Assembly: GCA_017743275.1 (NCBI GenBank)
Contig: JAGHZG010000057.1
Span: forward strand, 1-7,905
From: Chloroflexota bacterium
GTDB lineage: Bacteria > Chloroflexota > Anaerolineae > B4-G1 > DUEL01
Length of the DNA: 7,905 nt
Direction of reading: 5' to 3'
Of this stretch, positions 1-7,813 are shown one piece after another. The position numbers and the translations under genes were made by a program. The notes under the pieces are model-generated. The model was given only the letters and a program-made list of their open reading frames with translations. It made no database searches and was not told where the DNA came from. Position 1 is the stretch's first letter. Every line of letters begins with the position of its first letter.

Positions 1-176
1 ACCACACCGCTGACTCCCTGAGGGGAGAACTGGTGGAAGCGAGCATCTAAAACGGTGGCTTTCGCCTGTTTTGCCGCTTCTATCAGAATCCGTCTGACCT
101 CGGGGAGGTCATTAATTACTGTGGGGTTACACCCCCGCAATTCCAGCAAGTAATGCACCCCGAGGGGTTGCACCAT
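1..176 (-). CDS. speD: S-adenosylmethionine decarboxylase proenzyme, N-terminal part (cut by window edge)
   Basis: This is the N-terminal 58 codons plus two bases of a minus-strand gene that runs off the left edge. It begins MVQPLGVHYLLELRGCNP and ends at FSPQGVSGV. SpeD enzymes of the bacterial and archaeal small type start the same way: a GxHxLxEl-GC segment (residues 6-16), then an alpha helix, then ATVLDxxFHxFsPQGVSGV just before the self-cleavage site. SpeD cleaves itself to make a pyruvoyl group and decarboxylates S-adenosylmethionine for spermidine synthesis. The cleavage serine expected in the ESH motif lies about ten residues beyond the edge, so catalytic competence cannot be judged. 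The start is the ATG at 176, with a near-perfect Shine-Dalgarno sequence 6 nt upstream. The gene follows hicA by 63 nt in the same direction and may be read through from it, although its strong ribosome site allows independent translation. Confidence 0.88.
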   Translation of the reverse strand, partial: MVQPLGVHYLLELRGCNPTVINDLPEVRRILIEAAKQAKATVLDARFHQFSPQGVSGV

Positions 177-180
177 CTCT

Positions 181-189
181 CACCTCCTT
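181..189 (-). promoter_or_regulatory. Strong ribosome binding site of speD
   Basis: Read on the minus strand the sequence is AAGGAGGTG, followed by AGAG and then ATG at 176. The AGGAGG core is 6 nt from the start codon. This near-perfect anti-16S match fixes the speD start. It is stronger than the ribosome sites of the other genes here, several of which depend on coupling to an upstream gene. Confidence 0.8.
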
Positions 190-216
190 TTTCATCGAGT
201 TTCAGGTTGGAGTCTG

Positions 217-235
217 GAGGATGGTCCCCATCCTC
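217..235. repeat. Perfect 8-bp hairpin between hicA and speD
   Basis: GAGGATGG (217-224) pairs perfectly with CCATCCTC (228-235) across a 3-nt loop. It begins 4 nt after the hicA stop codon. The T run (236-240) is on the plus-strand side, so it would look like an intrinsic terminator only to a plus-strand transcript, and no plus-strand gene precedes it. For hicA-speD mRNA there is no U tract after the stem, so it is more likely an mRNA 3'-end or processing structure, or chance. Confidence 0.4.
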
Positions 236-239
236 TTTT

Positions 240-479
240 TCACCTCCCCTTTGATTCCAACAAATCGCTAATTTCTTCCCTGCTGATGCCGGCCTGTCTC
301 AGAATTTCTAACAGTGTCCCTTTGGGCAAGTCCTTTTTGTGGAACGGGACAACGACTCTTCGCCGGGTTTCAGGATGATAGTAGATATGGTGGCTTCCCT
401 TAACCCTGTCTAAAACGAACCCCCTTCGTTCCAGCAGTCGGGCAATTTCACGAGGAGTGAGAGCGGGAAGTTTAGGCAT
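240..479 (-). CDS. hicA: HicA-type mRNA interferase toxin
   Basis: This 79-residue protein has the usual length and pattern of HicA/YcfA toxins, small double-stranded-RNA-binding-fold ribonucleases that cleave mRNA and arrest translation. Residues 8-21 match the first helix and turn (TPREIARLLERRGF). GSHHIY (28-33) carries the conserved catalytic histidine (H30), followed by the beta strand RRVVVPFH (40-47). The segment KKDLPKGTLLEILRQAGIS (48-66) is the family's characteristic kGTl-x-il-kqaGi helix. The ATG at 479 lies inside the 3' end of hicB, an 8-nt overlap that couples toxin synthesis to antitoxin synthesis. Hand-counted GC is about 50%, against 58% in hicB and roughly 70% in sampled parts of the PHP gene, which suggests horizontal acquisition. 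All key residues are present, so the toxin looks intact. Confidence 0.9.
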   Translation of the reverse strand: MPKLPALTPREIARLLERRGFVLDRVKGSHHIYYHPETRRRVVVPFHKKDLPKGTLLEILRQAGISREEISDLLESKGR

Positions 480-705
480 AAGCCCCCACCGTCAGAGTGT
501 ATTCAAACGTGTGCTCCTCGGTGGGAATTTCCTCCCCGTGGGCGATCAGGCTCTCCAGATAGCCGTCAACGGCTTCTCTGGCCATCTCTATCGCTTCCTC
601 CACCGTATCCCCGTACGTCACACAGCCGGGGAGGGAGGGAACGATGACCGTATAGCCCCCTTCCGGTTCTCTCCTCAGCAGGATGCGGTAAATCAACGGT
701 TTCAT
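472..705 (-). CDS. hicB: HicB-type antitoxin, single-domain
   Basis: This 77-residue protein has the HicB partial RNase H fold that binds and blocks HicA. Visible marks are the first strand IYRILLRREPEGGYTVIVPSLPGC (5-28), with the signature G-Y-x-V-x-x-P-x-L-P-G-C, and the helix GDTVEEAIEMAREAVDGYLESL (32-53). The chain ends about 24 residues after the helix. It has no C-terminal helix-turn-helix or ribbon-helix-helix domain, so this antitoxin alone has no obvious way to bind its own operator. The start ATG at 705 follows directly on the TAG stop (708-706) of the PHP-AlbA_2 gene, giving TAGATG, and a GGAGG ribosome site lies inside the last codons of that gene. Antitoxin translation is therefore probably coupled to it. 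The order hicB-hicA is common for this short HicB class. Confidence 0.88.
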   Translation of the reverse strand: MKPLIYRILLRREPEGGYTVIVPSLPGCVTYGDTVEEAIEMAREAVDGYLESLIAHGEEIPTEEHTFEYTLTVGAYA

Positions 706-2400
706 CTACTCTCCCTCCAACCCTACCAGGCGGGCCCAGGGGCCGTGGATGCCGTCGTCGGTGACGCCGTAGTAGATACGCACGCGGCCGTCTTCCCGCT
801 GGGCCAAGTCGTAGCGCACCTGCTCGCCCCGTTCCCGCTTCCGGATCAGGGCGATGTCTCCCTCCCAGCGGAGTTGCTCCGGGTCTATGGGATGGTCTTC
901 AGCCTGAGTGATGGCGTAGTGCCAGAGCCGCCGCGCCGATTTTCGGGTGACGTTGGTCACCACGTTGCCGTTGCGCAGGTCGCGCATGGTGTGGTAGCGA
1001 ACCCCCTCCCGCTCCTCGGTGGCGATGATCTCCACTCCCGTGCGCGGGGGCTCAATCCGACCGGCGGGCACTTCGGCGACCTCCTTCGGCAGGGCCACGG
1101 TCCGCCGGACCAGGCTGACAATCTCATCCCGCACCGCCAGCCCCGTCTCCGACTCGCTGCGGACGTAGATTTTGTTGTCGTCAATGGCATACGGGGGGTC
1201 GTCCCCGCGGGGCACCAGCAGCCGCACCACTTTCTTCCCCTGAGTCTCCTGGACGTCGGCGGTGACTTCCAGCGGGGGGGTGATGCGGCGGGCCACTTCG
1301 GCCTGGATGGCCTCTATGGCCTGGCGCGGGTTGCCCACGCCCGCCGGGGGCTGTTTCGGATCGGCGCTCACGCCGATGTAGAGGGTGCCCCCGTTGGTGT
1401 TGGCGAACGCACAGATGTCACAGAGAATGGCGTAGAGGTACCCGCCCCGGCGGCTGAACCGCTCGTGGAAGTCCTGGACAATGGTGGGGCCCTCCTCCCG
1501 CGCGGCCTGGATGTAGTCAAAGGGCGCCTTCGCCGCCGGACGGAACGGGCGGGTGAGGGTGAAATCGTTCCCCAGAAAGACCTCCCGCAGGGCCTGAAAA
1601 CTGACCTGGGGGAGCAGGATTTCCGTGACCCGGTCGCCGATGCCCAGGTTGCGGGGGTCGTTGGGGTCCCGGACCAGCCGATGGGCGTCCGAGCCCTGGA
1701 TGCAGCGCATCCGGCGCGGGTACTCGGGCTTGGAGCCATCAAAGAAACTGGCCGTGGTCCGGGGCCCTTTTTTATCCAGGTCGGTCACTTCCAGCGCGTG
1801 GAGGTTGGGGTCCTGGGTGTAGGCGATGCGGGTCTGTCCGCCGAAGTCAAAGCCGCGCATAGCCACCCCGTTGGCCGAGTTGGCATGGGCGGCGATGACG
1901 ATACCCCCTGCCTCGGCGATGGCCCGGTAGGCGGTCAGGACGTCTGTCGTGGCGCCGACCTCCGCGCTCCCCTGGTCCAGTTTCTCCAGCGGGATGTTCA
2001 GGCGGCGCAGGAGAAACTCCAGTTCCCGCAGGTCGGTCTGGGGGCTGAAGATGCCCAGGATGTGAAAGCCGAAGGTGGCGGTGAATTCAAAACCGGGCAG
2101 AACCAGGATTTTCGCCAGCAGGCGGCGGTACTCGTTCAGTTGTTCTTTCTCTTCCTTCCGCAGGCGGCCCAGTTGCTCCAGCAACTCCAGGTGGTGGATT
2201 TCCTCCTGCATCCGCCGGTATCCCGCCACCGTGTTGTGGTCGGTAAAGGCGATGATATCCAGACCCTTGCTCTCTGCCTGTCGGAGGATGTCCAGGAACG
2301 AAGCGCCCGGTTCCTGGTAGTCGGCGGAGGCGGGGGTATGGAGGTGCAGGTCTATGCGCCGCCACTGGACCTGGCTTTTGGGTTTTCGTTTTCGGGCCAT
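706..2400 (-). CDS. PHP-domain phosphoesterase fused to AlbA_2 (Schlafen-type) nucleic-acid-binding domain
   Basis: This is a 564-residue fusion. Residues 15-265 form a PHP metal-dependent phosphoesterase with all expected metal ligands: DLHLH (H19, H21), FTDHN (D54, H55), PGFEF (E105), H113, AAHAN (H172) and GSDAH (D238, H240). A charged helical insert (about 64-98) separates motifs two and three. Residues about 300-433 resemble an AlbA_2 (Schlafen AlbA_2) domain, best seen in [15 protein letters not shown] (330-344) and the strand [10 protein letters not shown] (410-419). Residues about 448-564 I do not recognise; they contain [11 protein letters not shown] (487-497). Substrate is unknown; DNA or RNA processing is inferred from the fusion. 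ATG at 2400 is the only start keeping the PHP motifs and has no convincing Shine-Dalgarno sequence. A 124-bp palindrome ends 14 nt upstream. The stop directly abuts hicB, which suggests a shared transcript. Confidence 0.82.
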   Translation of the reverse strand: MARKRKPKSQVQWRRIDLHLHTPASADYQEPGASFLDILRQAESKGLDIIAFTDHNTVAGYRRMQEEIHHLELLEQLGRLRKEEKEQLNEYRRLLAKILVLPGFEFTATFGFHILGIFSPQTDLRELEFLLRRLNIPLEKLDQGSAEVGATTDVLTAYRAIAEAGGIVIAAHANSANGVAMRGFDFGGQTRIAYTQDPNLHALEVTDLDKKGPRTTASFFDGSKPEYPRRMRCIQGSDAHRLVRDPNDPRNLGIGDRVTEILLPQVSFQALREVFLGNDFTLTRPFRPAAKAPFDYIQAAREEGPTIVQDFHERFSRRGGYLYAILCDICAFANTNGGTLYIGVSADPKQPPAGVGNPRQAIEAIQAEVARRITPPLEVTADVQETQGKKVVRLLVPRGDDPPYAIDDNKIYVRSESETGLAVRDEIVSLVRRTVALPKEVAEVPAGRIEPPRTGVEIIATEEREGVRYHTMRDLRNGNVVTNVTRKSARRLWHYAITQAEDHPIDPEQLRWEGDIALIRKRERGEQVRYDLAQREDGRVRIYYGVTDDGIHGPWARLVGLEGE

Positions 2401-2414
2401 GGGGCTGTCGTTCT

Positions 2415-2538
2415 CAGAGCGCGTCTAAAAAGGCTTGTAGTGAGCCCCGAAGCGAAGCGGAGTGGCGTTTGAATGGCCTCAAACGGCACTCCGTTACACT
2501 TCGTGCCTGACTACGAACAAATCGTTAGACCCGCTCTC
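2415..2538. repeat. 124-bp imperfect palindrome (MITE/REP-like element)
   Basis: The left arm (2415-2472) pairs with the right arm (2479-2538) around the 6-nt centre ATGGCC. The inner 36 positions match 29 of 36, including CGTTTGA/TCAAACG next to the centre. An internal loop of 8 and 10 nt follows, and the outermost 14 positions match 12 of 14 (GTCTAA/TTAGAC). The element fills nearly all of the 147-nt gap between the response regulator stop and the PHP start. Part of the inner arm recurs at 7634-7653. There is no transposase and no clear target-site duplication, so the type is uncertain. As RNA it would fold into a long interrupted stem after the lon operon, but no U tract follows it on the minus strand. 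Confidence 0.75.
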
Positions 2539-2547
2539 ATTGGACGG

Positions 2548-2918
2548 TCACCGGATGGATGATTCGGTCGGCTTCAGCAGCGTGCCAATGATCTGCACCA
2601 CTTCGTCCGGGATAAAGGGTTTCGGCAGGAAGCAGTTGGCCCCCGCTTCCAGGCATTGCCTCCGGTAGTCCATACCGGAGGTCATCACCACCGGGATGTT
2701 TGTGAGCACCCGTTCCTGGCGCATCTGGCGAACCAGGTCCAGCGTCTCCCGCCCCTGGACGCGTACATCCATCAGGACAGCGTCCGGCCTGGCCTGCTGA
2801 ATGGTGGGCAGGATGTCCTGGTAGCGCTGGGCGACGAAGACCTCAAAGCCCTCCAGTTCAAACAGGGTGCGCAGCAGGCGGCTCATCTGGGGGTCATCGT
2901 CCACAATGACGATTTTGC

Positions 2919-2922
<4 letters not shown>
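2548..2922 (-). CDS. Receiver-only response regulator (CheY-like)
   Basis: This 124-residue protein is a single REC domain with no output domain. The acidic pocket is D8-D9-D10 (VIVDDDP), the phospho-acceptor is D52 (VLMDVRV), the conserved hydroxyl residue is S82 in VVMTSG, and the conserved lysine is K101 in LPKPF. All residues for phosphorylation are present. The ATG at 2922 overlaps the lon stop codon (ATGA, 2922-2919), so translation is coupled to lon and the two should be made in proportion. No histidine kinase is visible in the window. Such single-domain receivers signal by binding a partner protein. Here the partner could be Lon or Hsp20, by analogy with the receiver-based ClpXP adaptor RssB, but nothing in the sequence proves it. 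The family is certain and the partner unknown. Confidence 0.9.
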
Positions 2923-5447
<2,525 letters not shown>

Positions 5448-5449
5448 TG

Positions 5450-5881
5450 TTATCCTGACTCCTCACGGTTTCCCGGAATGACTGGACGAACCCGACAGGC
5501 GGGGGGCCGGGGAACAAACACCCGGAGAAAGCCGTTCTCGTAGGTGGCCTCCACGCAGTCGGGGTCCACGATCCAGGGCAGATACACCTCCACATGGAAT
5601 TCGCCGTAGCCAATTTCCATCTGGTAGTACGTTTGTTTGGGCTCCGGGTCCTGGCGGATGCCCTCAATGACCAGGCGGCGCTCATCTAAGGTGATGGAAA
5701 AGTCCTCCGCGTTCATCCCGGCGATTTCCAGCCGCACCACGACGCCTTTTTCGTTCTCGTAGACGTCGGTAGGGGGTTGCCAGGGGCGCGCCGGGCGCGG
5801 GGCCGTCCATCCGACGGCCCGCCAGACCTCTGTTCGGGTTTGCAGCCAGTCCGGAGCACCGGTTCTGCTTTTCACGACCAT
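5450..5881 (-). CDS. Small heat shock protein, Hsp20/alpha-crystallin family
   Basis: This 143-residue small heat shock protein is an ATP-independent holdase. The alpha-crystallin domain spans about 36-126. It starts with [21 protein letters not shown] (36-56), has the dimer-loop region [20 protein letters not shown], then [16 protein letters not shown] (88-103), and ends with the hallmark [12 protein letters not shown] (115-126), equivalent to the GxLxIxxPK motif. The tail is short (127-143). VRPVI (131-135) may stand in for the oligomer-forming I-x-I motif, but the match is loose. The ATG at 5881 has GGAG 9 nt upstream. It is the first gene of the hsp20-lon-response regulator operon, and its TAA stop lies 2 nt before lon. 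Pairing a holdase with Lon implies that bound clients are passed to degradation. No CIRCE element (TTAGCACTC/GAGTGCTAA) is present upstream, so HrcA control is not indicated. Confidence 0.93.
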   Translation of the reverse strand: MVVKSRTGAPDWLQTRTEVWRAVGWTAPRPARPWQPPTDVYENEKGVVVRLEIAGMNAEDFSITLDERRLVIEGIRQDPEPKQTYYQMEIGYGEFHVEVYLPWIVDPDCVEATYENGFLRVFVPRPPACRVRPVIPGNREESG

Positions 5882-5914
5882 TTCTGACTACTCCGACGGG
5901 ATAAGCGGATGGCA

Positions 5915-5986
5915 GATTGCTGATTGCGATATGGTAATCGTATACGGTTTGTGTTGGATTTGCGAAAGAAAATCGTTAGATTTGCG
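5915..5986. promoter_or_regulatory. Possible operator region of the hsp20-lon operon (repeated GATT(T)GCG)
   Basis: GATTTGCG occurs twice in direct orientation, at 5957-5964 and 5979-5986. The copies are exactly 22 bp apart, about two helical turns, which suits binding of two protein units on one DNA face. Shorter relatives, GATTGC at 5915 and GATTGCG at 5922, lie closer to the gene. A CGTATACG palindrome (5939-5946) sits 58 nt upstream of the hsp20 ATG and could cover a TATACG -10 box on the minus strand, but I see no good -35 box. The role is inferred from position and spacing only. Confidence 0.25.
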
Positions 5987-5987
5987 A

Positions 5988-6103
5988 TAACTGTTCAGCC
6001 TCACCCCTCCCCCAGCGGCTTCGCCGCTGCCGCCGCAGGCCTCGGCCCGAAGGGCCTTCGGCCCGAGGGCGGCGGGAGTGGGGTGAGGAAGCCTGAATAG
6101 TTA
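5988..6103. repeat. 116-bp inverted-repeat element with nested hairpins
   Basis: The ends TAACTGTTCAG (5988-5998) and CTGAATAGTTA (6093-6103) are inverted repeats matching 10 of 11. Next inward, CCTCACCCC (5999-6007) pairs with GGGGTGAGG (6080-6088). Inside are two more palindromes: CAGCGGC-TTC-GCCGCTG (6013-6029, perfect 7-bp stem) and a 14-bp stem around 6054 (6040-6068, 13 of 14 pairs). The 15-nt string CCTCACCCCTCCCCC (5999-6013) recurs at 7814-7828, so this is one of a dispersed family. It lies between the glycosyltransferase end and the hsp20 operon. There is no open frame in it and no U tract on the minus strand, so it is not a standard intrinsic terminator. Confidence 0.75.
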
Positions 6104-6136
6104 GCGGGGATTATTTTACCACAACGGGGGGAATTT

Positions 6137-6901
6137 TCAAAATGCGCGGGGGATGGTTTGCTTTTCCCGCCACAATCGGGCCAGTTTCCGGTACTTCACG
6201 GCCTCGTAGTACGCCATCAGCAGGCTCAGCCGCAGGCCGTGCCAGCCGTCCCGGAAGCCCTTCAGAGTGACGAACCGCCACCAGAAGTGGCGCACGGCCT
6301 GGGAGTACGGCGTGTAGAAGTGGGGCCGGATGCCTTCTCCGAAGAGGACGGCCGCGTCGTAGTCGGTGTACCGTTCCTGGCGGGCGATGAAGTCGGCCAT
6401 GTCGTCGTAGTTGTAGTGGATGAGGGGGTTCTGCAGGTATCCCGTAGGGCCGTCCACGACGGCGATTTCGTGGACGGCGCGCTCCCAGTGAGCATAGCCC
6501 CGCCGCACCAGACGGAGTTGATAATCGGGATACCAGCCGGCCCCCCGGGTCAGCCGCCCGAAGATGTAGTTGTGACGGGGCACCCACCAGCCCACTTCCG
6601 GCCTCTCCGCGGCCAGGACGGACCGGACTTCCGCCGCCAGTTCGGGGGGCACCCGCTCATCGGCGTCCACGAAGAAAATCCAATCGGCCTCCACCCACTC
6701 CAGGGCGACGTTCCGCTGGCGGGCGTAGTTCTCAAAGGGGTGCTGGAAGACCTCCGCGCCCATTTCTTGCGCCAGAGCGACCGTCCGGTCGGTGCTTAAG
6801 GAATCCAGCACGACCCGCTGGTCTACCCAGTCCAGAGTGGACAGGCAGTCCACAATATTTTGCTCTTCGTTGTAGGTCAGCACGACGGCCGCCAGGGTCA
6901 T
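6137..6901 (-). CDS. Family 2 glycosyltransferase, WaaE/KdtX-like
   Basis: This is a 254-residue GT-A fold glycosyltransferase that moves a sugar from a nucleotide-sugar to a lipid or polysaccharide acceptor at the inner face of the membrane. The nucleotide-binding start is LAAVVLTYNEEQNI (3-16). LDSLSTDRT (32-40) corresponds to the usual VDSGSTD-T loop, and the metal-binding DxD is D79-A80-D81 in FFVDADER. The segment NYARQRNVAL (58-67) and the C-terminal half with PYSQAVRHFWWRFV and GFRDGWHGLRLSLLMAYYEAVKY resemble WaaE-type lipopolysaccharide-core transferases. Exact donor and acceptor cannot be told. I chose the ATG at 6901 because GGAG lies 5 nt upstream and the protein then begins at the fold. 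A GTG at 6925 would add eight residues encoded partly by the heptamer repeat. The gene follows the uracil-DNA glycosylase gene by 34 nt, but function does not link the two. Confidence 0.88.
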   Translation of the reverse strand: MTLAAVVLTYNEEQNIVDCLSTLDWVDQRVVLDSLSTDRTVALAQEMGAEVFQHPFENYARQRNVALEWVEADWIFFVDADERVPPELAAEVRSVLAAERPEVGWWVPRHNYIFGRLTRGAGWYPDYQLRLVRRGYAHWERAVHEIAVVDGPTGYLQNPLIHYNYDDMADFIARQERYTDYDAAVLFGEGIRPHFYTPYSQAVRHFWWRFVTLKGFRDGWHGLRLSLLMAYYEAVKYRKLARLWREKQTIPRAF

Positions 6902-6912
6902 TATCTCTCCGA

Positions 6913-6947
6913 TTTCACGTTTCACTTTTCACGTTTCACTTTTCACG
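6913..6947. repeat. Five-copy 7-bp tandem repeat (TTTCACG/TTTCACT)
   Basis: Five perfect heptamers alternate: TTTCACG, TTTCACT, TTTCACG, TTTCACT, TTTCACG. On the minus strand they read CGTGAAA and AGTGAAA. The array spans the gap between the uracil-DNA glycosylase and glycosyltransferase genes. It encodes the last three residues (R-E-K) and the stop codon of the former, and ends 11 nt before the ATG of the latter. Copy number of such an array could change by slippage. With a 7-bp unit this would shift the frame of the glycosylase tail and change the distance to the next ribosome site. Confidence 0.9.
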
Positions 6948-7622
6948 CTTCCCAATCATGTGCGCCGCCTGCAATACTTTATCCAGCATCTGCGGGGTCA
7001 GGCGGCCCGTCTGGGTGTTCTGGCGGCTGGGGTGGTAGGAGACCAGCAGTGTTGGCAGGGGCGGCGGGAAGGAGACCACCGCGCCGTGCCGGAACGGGAT
7101 GAGGGGCACATCCACTCCATGCTGCCGGAGCAGGGTCCGGTACCCCTCCAGCGCAATCTGCCCCAGGGCCAGCACGACCCGGACGTTGAGCAACAGGGCC
7201 ATTTCCCGAGCCAGGAAGGGGAGACAGTTCTCTATCTCCTGGCGGGTGGGGCGATTTTCGGGCGGCGCGCAGCGGACGACCGCCGTCTCAAAGACGCCGC
7301 GCAGTTCCAGGCCGTCGTCCCGGTGGTCGGACGTGGGCTGATTGGCCAGGCCGGCCCGGTAGAGGGCGGCGGTCAGGGTGGCGCCGGAGCCATCGCCGGT
7401 GAACATGCGGCCGGTGCGGTTGGCGCCGTGCGCGGCCGGGGCCAGCCCGACGACCAGCAGCCAGGCCTGTGGGTCGCCGAAGCCCGGCAGCGGACGGCCC
7501 CAGTACTCCCAGTCCCGGTACGCCCGCTTGCGGGTGCGGGCGACCTCTTCCCGGTAGGCCACCAGCCGGGGGCAGGCCCGGCAGGTCACGATGTCATGCT
7601 GAAGGGCGTCCCAGGTGTCCAT
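6936..7622 (-). CDS. Uracil-DNA glycosylase, family 5 (UdgB type, 4Fe-4S)
   Basis: This 228-residue base-excision repair enzyme removes uracil (and, in known family 5 members, also other deaminated bases) from DNA. Motif A is GLAPAAHGANRTGRMFTGD (59-77), the family 5 form in which alanine replaces the acidic or amide catalytic residue of other families. Motif B is SYHPSRQNTQTG (195-206) with H197. Four cysteines fit a 4Fe-4S cluster: C14 and C17 in CRACPRL, C118 in RCAPPENRPT and C133 in EIENCLPF. The ATG at 7622 has GGAG 6 nt upstream. Upstream DNA shows TATAAG on the minus strand (7665-7660) but no good -35 box, so the promoter is unresolved. The last three codons and stop lie in a heptamer repeat. 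Length and motifs are complete. Confidence 0.92.
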   Translation of the reverse strand: MDTWDALQHDIVTCRACPRLVAYREEVARTRKRAYRDWEYWGRPLPGFGDPQAWLLVVGLAPAAHGANRTGRMFTGDGSGATLTAALYRAGLANQPTSDHRDDGLELRGVFETAVVRCAPPENRPTRQEIENCLPFLAREMALLLNVRVVLALGQIALEGYRTLLRQHGVDVPLIPFRHGAVVSFPPPLPTLLVSYHPSRQNTQTGRLTPQMLDKVLQAAHMIGKREK

Positions 7623-7633
7623 ACATTTCTCCG

Positions 7634-7653
7634 AAACGGCACTCCGCTTCGCT
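7634..7653. repeat. Fragment of the 2415-2538 repeat family
   Basis: AAACGGCACTCCGCTTCGCT matches the reverse complement of the left palindrome arm at 2.4 kb in 19 of 20 positions, and the right arm (2481-2493) exactly over its first 13 bases. No second arm is seen beside it, so it is a half element or decayed copy. It begins 12 nt upstream of the uracil-DNA glycosylase start codon, next to its ribosome site. Confidence 0.65.
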
Positions 7654-7696
7654 GTGTGTCTTATACCGATTGCGTTTGTTTCGGCCAGCGCCCATC

Positions 7697-7765
7697 GCCC
7701 GGACGTAAACGTCCGGGCTCATCATACAAAGCCCTTCGGGCTATTTTTAGCCCCCGAAGGGGGCT
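7697..7765. repeat. Cluster of three compact hairpins in the gene-free right end
   Basis: Three perfect hairpins lie in tandem. The first is GCCCGGACG-TAAA-CGTCCGGGC (7697-7718). The second is AGCCC-TTC-GGGCT (7730-7742), followed by ATTTTT. The third is AGCCCCC-GAA-GGGGGCT (7749-7765). The loops and arms are alike in type (AGCCC with TTC or GAA loops) but the stems differ in sequence, as in an intergenic mosaic repeat. On the plus strand the second hairpin plus its T run has terminator form, but no plus-strand gene precedes it. On the minus strand no U tract follows any of the three. The 283-nt stretch 7623-7905 has no convincing gene. Confidence 0.6.
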
Positions 7766-7813
7766 GTTGAGTCCTATAAAATCGTACCGGGCTAAAGTCT
7801 CAAAAAATCGTGC

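Noticed and set aside
217..240. Intrinsic terminator of hicA
   Set aside because: The T run follows the hairpin only on the plus strand. On the transcribed minus strand the stem is followed by CAGACTCC, so it cannot end hicA mRNA by the standard mechanism.
457..2472. 671-residue open frame on the plus strand
   Set aside because: It is antisense to the PHP-AlbA_2 gene, which has clear motifs. The translation shows no domain and has low-complexity G/V/H/D composition, as expected for an antisense frame in high-GC DNA.
5882..5987. CIRCE (HrcA) operator upstream of hsp20
   Set aside because: No TTAGCACTC/GAGTGCTAA inverted repeat is present on either strand.
6158..6799. 213-residue open frame on the plus strand
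   Set aside because: It is antisense to the glycosyltransferase, with no domain features and no ribosome site.
6902..6925. GTG start at 6925 for the glycosyltransferase
   Set aside because: The ATG at 6901 has GGAG at the proper distance and begins right at the conserved fold. The extra eight residues would come partly from the heptamer array.
6913..6947. CRISPR-like array
   Set aside because: The unit is only 7 bp and contiguous, with no spacers and no cas genes.
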